The notes beneath the pieces are model-generated. The model was not told the DNA's origin. It searched no databases and saw nothing but the letters and a program-made list of their open reading frames with translations. The translations under genes and the position numbers were made by a program. From Gordonia westfalica (GTDB lineage Bacteria; Actinomycetota; Actinomycetes; Mycobacteriales; Mycobacteriaceae): DNA of 64,000 nt. Below, one piece after another: positions 1 to 9,068 of this stretch; the first letter of the stretch is position 1; each line of letters opens with the position of its first letter. The DNA is taken from NCBI RefSeq assembly GCF_900105725.1, contig NZ_FNLM01000036.1:310001-374000 (forward strand), given 5' to 3'.

Positions 1-116
1 TCTTGTGGAGTCGGGTGAGTGGGAGTCGGTTGATCGGTACATCAAGTAGACGTCCTCGATAAGAGAAACTCCAATATGTATTGCACGCCCATTATTCTGT
101 GGCGCAGAATAATCCG

Positions 117-1015
117 ATGGAGTTACGACACCTGCGCTCGTTCCAGGTCCTCGCCGAGGAGCTGCACTTCGGTCGGGCCGCGGCTCGGCTGCACATTTCG
201 CAACCGCCGCTGACCGCGCACATCAAGGAGCTCGAACGCGAGGTCGGCACCGCCCTGTTCCATCGATCGACGAGGCGCGTCTCACTGACCGACGCCGGTG
301 AGATCTTCGCGGTCCGGGTCGGTGACATCCTCGGTTCGCTCGACGAGGCCGTGGCCGAAGTGCGGGCGTATGCGTCCGGGAAGCGCGGGCGGGTCCGGGT
401 CGGGTTCGTCAGCTCGGCGAGCGGGACCGTTCTCGGCCCGGGCCTGCGGATGTTCCGTGACCGGCGTCCCGAGGTTCAGCTCGACCTCGCGCCTCTCACG
501 ACGCGTGAGCAGATCGACGCGCTGTCGCAAGGGGACCTCGACGTCGGCCTGATCCGATCGGCCGGGTCCGGGCCCGGGTACACCGCCGAGGTGCTGGTGG
601 AGGAGCCGCTGGTGGCCGTCATGCCGGCGACACATCGGTTGGCGAGGAAGGCGGAGGTGGAGATCGCCGACTTGCTCGAAGAGAAGCTGATCCTCTTCCC
701 TGCGCATCTGATGCCCGGTTACGTCGCCCAGATCTGGTCGTTGTTCACCCCCACGGCGCCGAGCCGCGGGTGGTCCAGGAGGCGATCCATCACGAGACGG
801 TGCTCGGCTTCGTCTCCGCCGATGTCGGGATCTCGATCCTGCCCGCGTCGGTGTCGCGTTTCCGTACCGACGACATCGCGATCCGGCCGATCAGCGGGTC
901 GCCGACCACGCCGTTGATGGTGGCCCGCAACCCGGAGTCGCGGAATCCGGCGGTCGGGGCCTTCATCGACTGCCTCTACGCGGCCCTGCCGGGCGACCTC
1001 GGCGTCACCGAGTAG
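117..1015 (+). pseudogene. LysR-family regulator, broken by a 1-bp frameshift
   Basis: The reading frame from ATG 117 encodes a LysR regulator: a winged HTH in residues 1-60 (begins MELRHLRSFQVLAEELHFGRA) and a LysR substrate domain to about residue 210. The frame is lost at the five-C run at 748-752. Adding one C joins it to a second frame that supplies the missing C-terminus (HHETVLGFVSADVGISILP, then stop at 1013-1015), giving a normal ~300-residue protein. A TTG at 81 is in frame, but MELRHL is the standard LysR start. The gene is either a pseudogene or carries a sequencing error. It sits tail to tail with the LacI gene and its target is not evident from the window. Confidence 0.85.
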
Positions 1016-1035
1016 GCCATGGGGTGCGGAGACCG

Positions 1036-2055
1036 TCAGGTGGTGCCGCGAGCCATCAGCTCGACGGGGAGACGGCGGGACTCCACGTCGCGTCCGGCCG
1101 TCAGATCCAGCAGCCCGCGGACCGCGGTCTGGCCGATCTCGAGGGCGGGGGAGTGAATCGTGGTGAGCGGCACGGGAAGTTGCGCCGCGATCGGGATGTC
1201 GTTGTAACCGACGAGCGCCAGGTCCTCGGGGATGCGCAGACCGAGGTCGCGGGCGACGCCGAGCACGCCGACGGCGATCGTGTCGGACACCGCGAAGATC
1301 GCGCGCGGCCGGTTCGGTGTGTCGAGCAGAATCCGCCCGGCCTCGGTTCCGCCGCGCACCTCGAAACTCGACGGGACGACGCGATGATCGGGTAGCTCGA
1401 TCCCGGCCGCGGCGGTCTCGGCGCGGAAGCCGGCCAGGCGGTCCGTCGCCGTCGTCGCGTGGGTGGGACCCGAGATGACGGCGAGGTCGGTGTACCCGCG
1501 GTCGATCAGGTGGCGTGCGGCCAGTGCGCCGCCGCGCACATCGTCGCCGCCGACGAAGGGGAGTCCGGCGTCGGCATGCCGGGTCAGCGTCATCATCGGG
1601 ACGTCGCCGACCCGCAGCGACGCGATGAAGTCCTTCCCCGGTCGGTGCAAGCCGCTGAGGAGGAGGCCGTCGACCTGCCGTCCCACGAGCAGCTCGATGG
1701 CCGCACGCTGGGCTTCCGGGTCGTCGGGCGGGCTGGAGAGCAGCACCGAGTAGCCGGCGCGGGTCGCCTCCTGTTCGATGCCCTGATAGGTCGTGGCGAC
1801 CACGCCGTCGGTGAGTCGGGTCATCACCACGCCGAGGGTCGTGGTCCTGCGGGTACGGAGACTCGCGGCCCAGAGATTGCGCTGGTAGCCGAGCTCATCG
1901 GCGACCTCGCGGACCCGCAGGGCCGATTCCGACCACCCGTCGGCCGGTTCGGACTGCCGCAGAACCCGGGACGCCGTCGACACGTGGACACCCGCGGCCT
2001 TCGCGATCTCCTTGAGCGTCGGCGTCCGCTGACCACCGGTCACGCTGGCCCCCAT
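1036..2055 (-). CDS. LacI-family transcriptional regulator of the glutarate operon
   Basis: This 339-residue protein has an N-terminal LacI HTH (about residues 13-35, TLKEIAKAAGVHVSTASRVL) followed by a type-I periplasmic-binding sensor domain, the normal LacI/GalR length and order. It is divergent from the glutaryl-CoA dehydrogenase/CoA-transferase operon; only about 115 bp separate the two start codons. That gap holds a perfect 26-bp palindrome and two tandem copies of a GCAAACG-type element. By inference it represses that operon and responds to glutarate or a CoA ester. The Pseudomonas glutarate genes instead use the LysR protein GcdR, so a LacI regulator here would be a different control solution. 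Family assignment is firm; the ligand is a guess. Confidence 0.9.
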   Translation of the reverse strand: MGASVTGGQRTPTLKEIAKAAGVHVSTASRVLRQSEPADGWSESALRVREVADELGYQRNLWAASLRTRRTTTLGVVMTRLTDGVVATTYQGIEQEATRAGYSVLLSSPPDDPEAQRAAIELLVGRQVDGLLLSGLHRPGKDFIASLRVGDVPMMTLTRHADAGLPFVGGDDVRGGALAARHLIDRGYTDLAVISGPTHATTATDRLAGFRAETAAAGIELPDHRVVPSSFEVRGGTEAGRILLDTPNRPRAIFAVSDTIAVGVLGVARDLGLRIPEDLALVGYNDIPIAAQLPVPLTTIHSPALEIGQTAVRGLLDLTAGRDVESRRLPVELMARGTT

Positions 2056-2066
2056 CCCTGTTGTTG

Positions 2067-2092
2067 ACGTAGGTGCTCCGGAGCACCTACGT
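2067..2092. promoter_or_regulatory. 26-bp perfect palindrome, candidate LacI operator
   Basis: The half-site ACGTAGGTGCTCC is followed directly by its exact reverse complement, with no spacer. It lies between the LacI start (2055) and the dehydrogenase start (2171), where an operator or autoregulatory site is expected. A 26-bp even-length palindrome with central CCGG suits a dimeric regulator. Binding is inferred. Confidence 0.6.
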
Positions 2093-2100
2093 TAGTCCAT

Positions 2101-2124
2101 GCAAACGTTCTCGCAAACGTTCTC
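2101..2124 (+). promoter_or_regulatory. Tandem 12-bp elements GCAAACGTTCTC x2
   Basis: Two exact, adjacent copies of GCAAACGTTCTC lie just upstream of the dehydrogenase ribosome-binding site (GGAGG at 2160). Each contains the AACGTT core, and TGCAAACG at 2100-2107 resembles half-sites of LacI/CcpA-type operators. They may be a second operator for the adjacent LacI protein. The same bases could be read as codons after an ATG at 2099, but that start lacks a ribosome-binding site. Confidence 0.4.
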
Positions 2125-2170
2125 GCTGAACTTGCACGATCAGTTACAGGCCCGACCCCCGGAGGTTCCG

Positions 2171-3343
2171 ATGTCCCGACCCAGCACCTTGTCTCAGCTC
2201 TTCGCCCTGGACTCGTTGCTCGACGCCGACGAGATCGCGATCCGCGACACCGTTCGCGACTACGCCAACTCGCGTCTGCGTCCGCACATCGCCGACTGGT
2301 TCGAGGACGCGAAGCTGCCGGCCCGGGAGATCGCCAAGGAACTCGGCCAGATCGGTGCCCTCGGTATGCACCTCGAGGGCTACGGCTGCCCGGGCACGAG
2401 CGCGACCGCATACGGTCTCGCCTGCCTCGAGCTCGAGGCCGTCGACTCGGGTATCCGCAGCCTCGTGTCGGTCCAGGGGTCGCTCGCGATGTTCTCGATC
2501 CACCACTGGGGTTCCGAGGACCAGAAGAACGAGTGGCTGCCGCGCATGGCCGCCGGCGAGGCGATCGGTTGCTTCGGCCTGACCGAACCCGACTTCGGCT
2601 CCAACCCGTCCGGCATGCGCACCAACGCCAAGCGTGACGGCGACGACTGGCTGCTCAACGGCACCAAGATGTGGATCACCAACGGCTCGATCGCCGACGT
2701 CGCGGTCGTCTGGGCGCAGACCGATGAAGGCATCCGCGGCTTCGTCGTCCCCACCGACACCCCCGGGTTCTCCGCGCCGGAGATCCACAAGAAGATGTCG
2801 CTGCGTGCGTCGGTGACCTCCGAGCTCGTCTTCGACAACGTCCGACTCCCCGCCTCGGCGATGCTCCCGAAGGCCCAGGGCCTGAGCGGACCGCTGACCA
2901 GCCTCGGCGAGGCCCGCTTCGGCATCATCTTCGGTGCGATCGGCGCTGCCCGAGACTGCCTCGAGACCGCCATCGACTACTCGCAGTCGCGCGAGGTCTT
3001 CGACAAGCCGCTCGCCGGTTACCAGATCACCCAGACCAAGATCGCCGACATGGCGCTCGAGGTCGGCAAGGGACATCTGCTGGCCTACCACCTGGGTCGC
3101 CTGAAGGACCGCGGTGAGATCCGCCCCGAGCAGATCAGCACCGGCAAGCTCAACAACACCCGCGAGGCCATCAAGATCGCCCGCGAATGCCGAACCATTC
3201 TGGGCGCCAACGGCATCACGCTCGAGTACCCGGTCATCCGGCATGCCAACAACCTGGAGTCCGTCCTCACCTACGAGGGCACCTCCGAGGTTCACCAGCT
3301 CACCATCGGCCGCGCCCTCACGGGCCAGGCCGCCTTCCGGTGA
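2171..3343 (+). CDS. gcdH: Glutaryl-CoA dehydrogenase
   Basis: This 390-residue FAD enzyme of the acyl-CoA dehydrogenase family should convert glutaryl-CoA to crotonyl-CoA and CO2. It shows the family signatures GCFGLTEPDFGSNPSGM (FAD/substrate loop) and, near the C-terminus, TYEGTSEVHQLTIGRAL, whose Glu (about residue 369) matches the catalytic base of glutaryl-CoA dehydrogenases. I chose ATG 2171 because GGAGG at 2160-2165 precedes it; the upstream ATG at 2099 would add 24 residues unlike the family. The stop overlaps the next gene's GTG (GTGA), so the two are coupled. With the CoA-transferase it forms a gcdH-gcdG-type pair. Confidence 0.88.
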   Translation: MSRPSTLSQLFALDSLLDADEIAIRDTVRDYANSRLRPHIADWFEDAKLPAREIAKELGQIGALGMHLEGYGCPGTSATAYGLACLELEAVDSGIRSLVSVQGSLAMFSIHHWGSEDQKNEWLPRMAAGEAIGCFGLTEPDFGSNPSGMRTNAKRDGDDWLLNGTKMWITNGSIADVAVVWAQTDEGIRGFVVPTDTPGFSAPEIHKKMSLRASVTSELVFDNVRLPASAMLPKAQGLSGPLTSLGEARFGIIFGAIGAARDCLETAIDYSQSREVFDKPLAGYQITQTKIADMALEVGKGHLLAYHLGRLKDRGEIRPEQISTGKLNNTREAIKIARECRTILGANGITLEYPVIRHANNLESVLTYEGTSEVHQLTIGRALTGQAAFR

Positions 3344-4476
3344 GCGAGCGCGCGGCGCTCGACGGACTCGTCATCGCCGACTTCGGCCGGGTGCTCGCCG
3401 GGCCGTACGCGACGATGTTGCTCGCCGACCTCGGTGCCGAGGTCATCAAGGTCGAGCGGCCCGGCGTCGGCGACGACACCCGGTCGTGGGGTCCGCCCTG
3501 GGTGGGCGACCAGTCGTCGTACTTCCTCTCGGTCAACCGCAACAAGCGGTCGGTGGCGATCGACCTGTCCGATCCCGCGGGACTCGAGGAGGCGCGGCGC
3601 CTCGTCGATCGGGCCGACGTCGTCGTCGAGAACTTCATGCCCGGCACGATGGATCGCCTCGGCCTCGGTTACGACGCGGTCGCCGACCGCCGGCCGGACA
3701 TCGTCTACTGCTCGGTGACGGGATTCGGGGGGAACAATCAGCTCCCCGGTTACGACCTGCTCATCCAGGCGGTCGGGGGACTGATGAGCATCACCGGTCC
3801 CGACCCGCAGACACCGACCAAGGTGGGTGTCGCGGTCGTCGACGTCATCACGGGATTGCATGCGGCCGTGGGCATCCTGTCGGCGTTGCGGCACCGTGAC
3901 CGGACCGGTCAGGGGCAGCGCATCGAGGTGAACCTGTTGTCGTCGCTGATCTCGGCACTGGCCAACCAGTCGTCGGGATACGTGGCGGCCGGCGTGGTTC
4001 CGACGGCGATGGGCAACCGGCATCCCAGCATCGCGCCGTACGAGGTGTTCCGGACCGCGGATCGTCCGTTCGTGCTGGCCGTCGGCAACGACCGTCAGTT
4101 CGCCGGGCTGTGCGAGGTCCTCGGACGCCCCGAACTACCCGTCGACGAGCGGTATGCGACGAACAGTGCTCGGGTGGCGAATCGGGAAGAGCTGGTGGCG
4201 ATCCTGAACGAGGCGCTGTCAACGGCGAGCGCGGATCACTGGTTCGACGCACTCACCGCGCGGCGGGTGCCGTGCGGCCCGCTCAACGACATCGCCGACG
4301 CCATCGCGCTGGCCGAACGTCTGGGTCTCGATCCGGTCGTGGAGATCGACGATCCGCGCCGGGACTCACCATTCCGGTCGGTGGCCAACCCGATCCGGAT
4401 GAGTGCCACTCCGCCGAAGTATCTGTCGGCGCCCCCGCTGCTCGACGAGCACGCGCCGGCGTCCGACCTGGTGTGA
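3340..4476 (+). CDS. Family III (CaiB/BaiF) CoA-transferase, probable glutarate CoA-transferase
   Basis: This 378-residue class III CoA-transferase begins with the typical fold start (LDGLVIADFGRVLAGPYATMLLADLGAEVIKVERPG) and has GDDTRSWGPPW, as in glutarate CoA-transferases of gcdHG operons. It likely activates glutarate with CoA from succinyl-CoA, feeding the dehydrogenase just upstream. The GTG start at 3340 overlaps the gcdH stop, giving a full N-terminus; a more upstream start would lie inside gcdH in another frame. The substrate is inferred from the partner gene. A strong hairpin follows at 4483-4554. Confidence 0.82.
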   Translation: MSERAALDGLVIADFGRVLAGPYATMLLADLGAEVIKVERPGVGDDTRSWGPPWVGDQSSYFLSVNRNKRSVAIDLSDPAGLEEARRLVDRADVVVENFMPGTMDRLGLGYDAVADRRPDIVYCSVTGFGGNNQLPGYDLLIQAVGGLMSITGPDPQTPTKVGVAVVDVITGLHAAVGILSALRHRDRTGQGQRIEVNLLSSLISALANQSSGYVAAGVVPTAMGNRHPSIAPYEVFRTADRPFVLAVGNDRQFAGLCEVLGRPELPVDERYATNSARVANREELVAILNEALSTASADHWFDALTARRVPCGPLNDIADAIALAERLGLDPVVEIDDPRRDSPFRSVANPIRMSATPPKYLSAPPLLDEHAPASDLV

Positions 4477-4482
4477 CGCACA

Positions 4483-4554
4483 GCAAACCCACCCTTTTTC
4501 GGCGAACCCACCACCCCGCAGGGTGGAGGATCTGCCGAAAAAGGGTGGGTTTGC
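4483..4554. terminator. Bidirectional terminator-like hairpin, 21-bp perfect stem
   Basis: Arms 4483-4503 and 4534-4554 are exact reverse complements (GCAAACCCACCC...); the 30-nt loop holds a nested CCACCC/GGGTGG hairpin. It lies between convergent genes. The stem has A and T runs at its middle rather than a T tail, so it may work through structure alone. Confidence 0.7.
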
Positions 4555-4565
4555 AGGGTTTACGG

Positions 4566-5609
4566 CTAGGCGGTGGCCAGCTCGCGGCTCTCGGCGAGTT
4601 CGCGGTACGCGCTCACGACGGCGTCGAGCTGGGCCTGCGAATGCCGGCCGAGCCCGCATTCGGTGGAGATCCCGAAGTCGGGCAGGAACTCGGAGACGAT
4701 CGCGGCACGCTTCCGCGCGCCGCCCGCGCCGTCCTCGGCGTGCAGCAGGCCGAGGAAGATCTCGGTCGACGGCTCGACCGCGAGATTCTGCAACGGCTGC
4801 CAGTGCGCGCGACGATTCCAGGCGGCGACCGTCGCGGCGTGGATGGCGTCGATCGGTCGGGACACGTGCCGCGACAGTCCGTTCGCGACGGTGACGATGG
4901 CCGACGCGTCGCGGGGCAGGATGTGACGGCCACCCCGGGCGGCGGCTTCGGCGTCCGGCGGATCGCCCATGAACGGTGACGCCCCGAACTTCGAGTCGCC
5001 GTAGCAGAGATGGAACGTCAGCTCGGCGTCGTCGGGAATCCACGACGCCAGACGCGCGGTCGCCGCGAAGATCGCCTCATGCCCCGCATACGGATTCCGG
5101 AACCAGCCTTCGACGGTGGCCAGCTCGGTCGGCAGATCCCACTGGACGGCGAGATCGATCGCCGGGATGAGGGTGAACAGTTTCTCGACGCTCTGCCGGA
5201 GTGCTCGCTCGTAGGCCAGCGCGACCTCGACCTGGGAGTCGAACTCCACGAACGAGTTCACGGCATTGAACGGTGTCGGGATCGAGACGAGGAACCGGGA
5301 TTCCGGCACCAGGATGCCCTTCTCGCGGGCAGCCACGAAACGCTTGTACGACGCCGCAGCGGTGGAGTGGTAGTCGACGTCGCCGAATTCGACTGCGACA
5401 CCCGGCTTCACGCGGCCGCGGCCGTCGACGACGTCGAGGGTCGGGTTCTCGAGGAACAGCGGACTCTGGGTGAGGACCCAGTTGGCGCGGTCGCCGGGTT
5501 CGCCGTCGGGAACGCGGAGCACTGCGGGCTGGAGGTCGGTGCCGACGAGCGAGAAGGCCGCATCGACATCGGGCACGTTGATACTGCCGGTGAGATAGAA
5601 GTTGGTCAT
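4566..5609 (-). CDS. MetE/UROD-fold protein, function unknown
   Basis: This 347-residue protein resembles the C-terminal catalytic half of cobalamin-independent methionine synthase and the uroporphyrinogen-decarboxylase fold. The tail FGISTECGLGRHSQAQLDAV recalls the MetE Cys-containing metal/homocysteine motif, and FHLCYGD recalls the barrel His-x-Cys strand. It is far shorter than MetE (about 750) and lacks its N-terminal domain, so it is probably not a full methionine synthase. It starts at ATG 5609 with AAGGA upstream and follows the SfnB-like gene by 39 bp, so the two are likely cotranscribed. Methyl transfer or sulfur chemistry is possible but not shown. Confidence 0.6.
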   Translation of the reverse strand: MTNFYLTGSINVPDVDAAFSLVGTDLQPAVLRVPDGEPGDRANWVLTQSPLFLENPTLDVVDGRGRVKPGVAVEFGDVDYHSTAAASYKRFVAAREKGILVPESRFLVSIPTPFNAVNSFVEFDSQVEVALAYERALRQSVEKLFTLIPAIDLAVQWDLPTELATVEGWFRNPYAGHEAIFAATARLASWIPDDAELTFHLCYGDSKFGASPFMGDPPDAEAAARGGRHILPRDASAIVTVANGLSRHVSRPIDAIHAATVAAWNRRAHWQPLQNLAVEPSTEIFLGLLHAEDGAGGARKRAAIVSEFLPDFGISTECGLGRHSQAQLDAVVSAYRELAESRELATA

Positions 5610-5648
5610 GGAAAATCCTTGTGTGTCAGGAGAATCGGAACTCAGGTG

Positions 5649-6905
5649 TCAGAGGAGGACGCCGAGCCGGGGCGGCCGCGTGCCGTGCAGGGTGTTGTTG
5701 CCCAGGTGGACGTTCTTCCACCGGGCCGGGTCGTGCAGGGAGTGGACCCGGACGTTGCGCCAGTGCCGGTCCAGTCCGTACTTGCGATCGGTTGCCGACG
5801 CGCCTGCGAGTTCCAGTACACCGGAGGCGATCTCGACCGCGAACTCCTGGGCGAGTGCCTTCGCCGCGGCCACCGTCAACGACGCCGCAGCAGCCGAATC
5901 GCGGGTCAACTCGACTTCTGTCCGGGCTGCGTCGATCAGGCCGGCGCCCTTCTCGAGCAGGGCTTCGAGTGCGTACAGGCGGGCGGTGAGCTCGCCGAAC
6001 CGGCGGACGACGTGTGGTTCGTCGGCGGCCTGCTCCACCTGCGCCTCGAACCACGGCCGCGACCGGGTCCGGACGAACTCGGCGCCGTCGTCGAGTGCGG
6101 CGCGCGCGATCCCCACATCGATCGCGGTGTGCAGGGCCTGGTCGAAGGCGCCCAGGACGGACGGGTCGGCGGTGGCCGGGTCCGGATCGGGGCCCTCGTC
6201 GAGGACCAGATGATCCGGCACGACCACCTGGTCGAGAACGACCTCCCCGCTGGCGGTTCCGCGCTGTCCGAACGAGGACCAGGCCTCGAGGTTCAGCCGT
6301 ACACCCGGATCGGTGGCCCGGACGAAGACCGTCGCGCCGTGGTCGGTGCCCTCGATGCGGGCTCCGACGCCGATCCACGTGGCGCCGAGTGATCCGGTGG
6401 CGTAGTACTTCTTGCCGTCGAGCTGCCAGGTGTCGTCGTCGAGACGGCGGACGGTGGTCCTGCGCTCCACAGCGGTTCGGGTGCCGTTCTCAGCCGAGGC
6501 GTTGCCCAGCTGCGCGCCGGCCAGGATGTCGGCGAAGATCGTCGGCGCCGGCTCGCTGCGGCCGAGGCCACGGATACCCGCGCTGAGCACGAAATGCGAG
6601 AGGAGGAGCTGTCCGACGGCCGAATCGGCCTGCGCGAGGCGTCGGATGACCTCGACCGCGACCGACTGCGGGAGGTCGGGTCCGCCGTGTTCGGCGGGCA
6701 CGAGGATGCCCAGCAGTCCGGAGCGGGCGACGATCTGCAGCTCCTCGACCGGCGGCACCCCGTCCAGTTCGCGCTGCAGGGAGCCCGCGCCGATCGCGGC
6801 GGCGACGGAATCGGCGGCGGCGAGCGCGGATGTTGGATCGGACAGCACCGGGACGCTCTGAATCCCGGAGATCGCGGGAGTGTCGGTGGCGGACGTGGGG
6901 GCCAT
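5649..6905 (-). CDS. SfnB-like acyl-CoA-dehydrogenase-fold flavin oxidoreductase
   Basis: This 418-residue protein has the three-domain acyl-CoA dehydrogenase fold but lacks the usual catalytic Glu loop. It resembles the SfnB/DszC branch (flavin-dependent oxidoreductases linked to sulfur acquisition): PAEHGGPDLPQSVAVEVIRRLAQADSA early, ASAENGTR in the middle strand domain, and the C-terminal RHWRNVRVHSLHDPARWKNVHLGNN typical of that branch. Start ATG 6905 is preceded by GAAAGGA. It precedes the MetE-like gene and follows a LysR regulator on the same strand. Oxidation of a sulfur compound is the family expectation; the real substrate is unknown. Confidence 0.7.
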   Translation of the reverse strand: MAPTSATDTPAISGIQSVPVLSDPTSALAAADSVAAAIGAGSLQRELDGVPPVEELQIVARSGLLGILVPAEHGGPDLPQSVAVEVIRRLAQADSAVGQLLLSHFVLSAGIRGLGRSEPAPTIFADILAGAQLGNASAENGTRTAVERRTTVRRLDDDTWQLDGKKYYATGSLGATWIGVGARIEGTDHGATVFVRATDPGVRLNLEAWSSFGQRGTASGEVVLDQVVVPDHLVLDEGPDPDPATADPSVLGAFDQALHTAIDVGIARAALDDGAEFVRTRSRPWFEAQVEQAADEPHVVRRFGELTARLYALEALLEKGAGLIDAARTEVELTRDSAAAASLTVAAAKALAQEFAVEIASGVLELAGASATDRKYGLDRHWRNVRVHSLHDPARWKNVHLGNNTLHGTRPPRLGVLL

Positions 6906-6977
6906 CGTCGAGATCCTTTCGTGGACGACTGGTTTCGCGCCTACGCTAGGGTCTCGCCGAGCCGATCCGGCTATGCG

Positions 6978-7943
6978 TCAAGCAACGCTTACAGGTTGTG
7001 CAGGAACGGTGTACGCCGCTCGGCCGGAGGACGGCCGGGATCGTGGCGCCCCCACGGTCCGGGCCGCCGACAGCAGCGCCGCGAGCGGGCTCCCGGGGGT
7101 GGGAGCGGTTGTCGTCGCGAGTGCGATACGACGTACCGGAGGCGTGCCGGCGACCGGACGTACGACGACATCGGTTCGCGCACTTCGCAACGCGAGCGAG
7201 GGCACCAGAGACACCCCGAGGTCGGCGGCGACCAGGCCTTGGACCGTCGAATAGTCCTCCGCGCGGAACGAGACCGACGGCGTGAAATCGGCACGGCGGC
7301 AGGAGTCCAGGAAGACGCGGGCATCCGGACAGCTGCCGGTCGCCGAGCTCACCACCCACTGCTCGCCGGCCAGGGCCGCGAGCGGGACCTCGCGGACATT
7401 CGCCAGTCGATGACCAGAAGGGAGTACGACGAAGAACTCGTCGTCGAACAGTGTTGTGGTGCAGAGGTCTCGGTGCTCGCTCCGGTCACCCGGGACCTCG
7501 GTGATCACGCAGACCTCGACCTCGCCCTCGCGCAGTAGGTCCGTGCCGTCGTCGGGGTCGGCCGCCACCAGGCGGATCTCGGTCCGCGGGAAGGCCTCAC
7601 GCATCCGGGCGACGGTGCGCGGCAGGATCTCCGACGCGGCACTGGAGAAGGAGGCGATCCGCACCACCCCGGATTCCGGGTTTGTCGCCCGCGCGAGGTC
7701 GCGCTCGGCATCGTCGATCGCCGCCAGGATGATTGCGGCATGGTCGACGAGTCGCGCGCCGGCCGGCGTCGGATGCACGCCGGACGAGGTGCGTACGAGC
7801 AACTGATGGCCGATCTCGCGTTCGAGTGCGGTGATCTGCTGGGAGATCGCCGACGTCGTGTATCGCGTCGAGGCAGCGGCAGCACTCATCGAGCCGCACC
7901 GGACCACCTCGGTTAACACCGCCAGCTTGCGCACATCGAACAC
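6978..7943 (-). CDS. LysR-family transcriptional regulator
   Basis: This 321-residue LysR protein starts at GTG 7943. Its N-terminal HTH (LAVLTEVVRCGSMSAAAASTRYTTSAISQQITALE) is followed by a substrate-binding domain (residues about 90-295, with YSTVQGLVAADLGVSLVP). The C-terminus runs some 25 residues past the usual end. It is 72 bp upstream of the SfnB-like gene on the same strand, the likely target. LysR controllers are common in sulfur-scavenging operons (CysB/Cbl type), which fits the neighbour but does not prove it. Confidence 0.85.
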   Translation of the reverse strand: MFDVRKLAVLTEVVRCGSMSAAAASTRYTTSAISQQITALEREIGHQLLVRTSSGVHPTPAGARLVDHAAIILAAIDDAERDLARATNPESGVVRIASFSSAASEILPRTVARMREAFPRTEIRLVAADPDDGTDLLREGEVEVCVITEVPGDRSEHRDLCTTTLFDDEFFVVLPSGHRLANVREVPLAALAGEQWVVSSATGSCPDARVFLDSCRRADFTPSVSFRAEDYSTVQGLVAADLGVSLVPSLALRSARTDVVVRPVAGTPPVRRIALATTTAPTPGSPLAALLSAARTVGAPRSRPSSGRAAYTVPAQPVSVA

Positions 7944-8005
7944 GCCGAAACCCTAGAGCGTGCGCGGCGTGGATCAGACAGTTCTGCTCAGCCCGACCGA
8001 AAGGG

Positions 8006-8998
8006 TCAGTACGCCGACGCGGGCTGGGACGGGATGATTCCGTGGTGCAACTCCGCGACGTCGGGATGCGCGCGGGTGCGCGACTTCCAGGCGTTCTCGC
8101 CATAGGTGTTGAAGATCGGGTTGTCCGGATCCGCCTCGACGCCGCGCGACGCAGCTGCCAACTCCGGCGGCAGGTCGATGATCGGGATGACCGCGTCGAG
8201 GGCGGGGTTGAGGAAGAAGGGGATCGAGACCCGGTCGGACCCGGGGCGCGGCGCGCGGACGCGATGCCGGGTCGCTCGCAGGTACCCACCGGTCGCGACC
8301 TCGAGGAGTTCGCCGATGTTGACGATGAACGCACCTTCGACGGGAGGGACCTCGAGCCAGGTGCCCTCCGCGGTCTCGACCTCCAGCCCCTCCGAACCGG
8401 GTTCGACGAGCAGCAGGGTGAGGACTCCCGAGTCCTTGTGTGCGCCGACGCCCTGCGTGCTGTCAGCGGTACCCGGGTATCGCACCACCTTGATCAGCGT
8501 GGCCGGCAGCTCCGCGAACGCGGCGTCGAAGAAGGATTCCGGGGCCCCCAGCGACACCGACCAGTGCCGCAGCAGCCGCAGCCCGACCTCGGACAGTGCA
8601 GTGCCCCACTCCTCGAAGGCGTTGCGGAAACCGGCGGGCGAGGAAGGCCAGAGGTTCGGCCCCTGCAGTCGCCAGTAGCCCCCCGCGTCCGGGATGACGG
8701 ACCGCTCCGGGCCGATGTCGATCTGCTCGCGCCAGTCCACCTTGCCGTTGGTGAGTTCGCCGCCGAGCCGTGAGTACCCCCGAAACTGCGGGCTCTGGAG
8801 CTGGCTGATCTCGTTCTTGACCTCGCCGGGTAGCGCGAAGAAGTCGCGTGCCAGCCGCAGGACCTCGGTGAACGACTCGGCCGGCACACCGTGGCCCGTC
8901 AGATAGAAGAACCCGTGATCGTGGGCTGCCTCGCGGAGCGCCGCACGAAAGGTCGCAGTATCGGTGTCGGCGTCGCCGAGGTCGAGGATGGGGAGCAT
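8006..8998 (-). CDS. 2-oxoglutarate/Fe(II) oxygenase of the isopenicillin-N-synthase family
   Basis: This roughly 330-residue non-heme iron oxygenase has the DIOX_N start (LPILDLGDADTDTATFRAALREAAHDHGFFYLTGHG) and a 2OG-Fe(II) domain with Fe ligands in GVGAHKDSGVLTLLL (His-x-Asp) and RATRHRV (distal His), then SDRVSIPFF, where the Arg should bind the 2OG carboxylate. I start at ATG 8998 because MLPILDL is where homologues begin; an in-frame ATG at 9022 adds eight residues, and neither has a clear ribosome-binding site. It is divergent from the GAF-ANTAR gene and 62 bp upstream of the LysR gene. Substrate unknown. Confidence 0.82.
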   Translation of the reverse strand: MLPILDLGDADTDTATFRAALREAAHDHGFFYLTGHGVPAESFTEVLRLARDFFALPGEVKNEISQLQSPQFRGYSRLGGELTNGKVDWREQIDIGPERSVIPDAGGYWRLQGPNLWPSSPAGFRNAFEEWGTALSEVGLRLLRHWSVSLGAPESFFDAAFAELPATLIKVVRYPGTADSTQGVGAHKDSGVLTLLLVEPGSEGLEVETAEGTWLEVPPVEGAFIVNIGELLEVATGGYLRATRHRVRAPRPGSDRVSIPFFLNPALDAVIPIIDLPPELAAASRGVEADPDNPIFNTYGENAWKSRTRAHPDVAELHHGIIPSQPASAY

Positions 8999-9068
8999 GG
9001 GGCAAGCCTGCCAGAGCGCCATGTGGATGAGGAGTGTCGTTCAGAGACCCTGAAACCCCGTTCATGAG

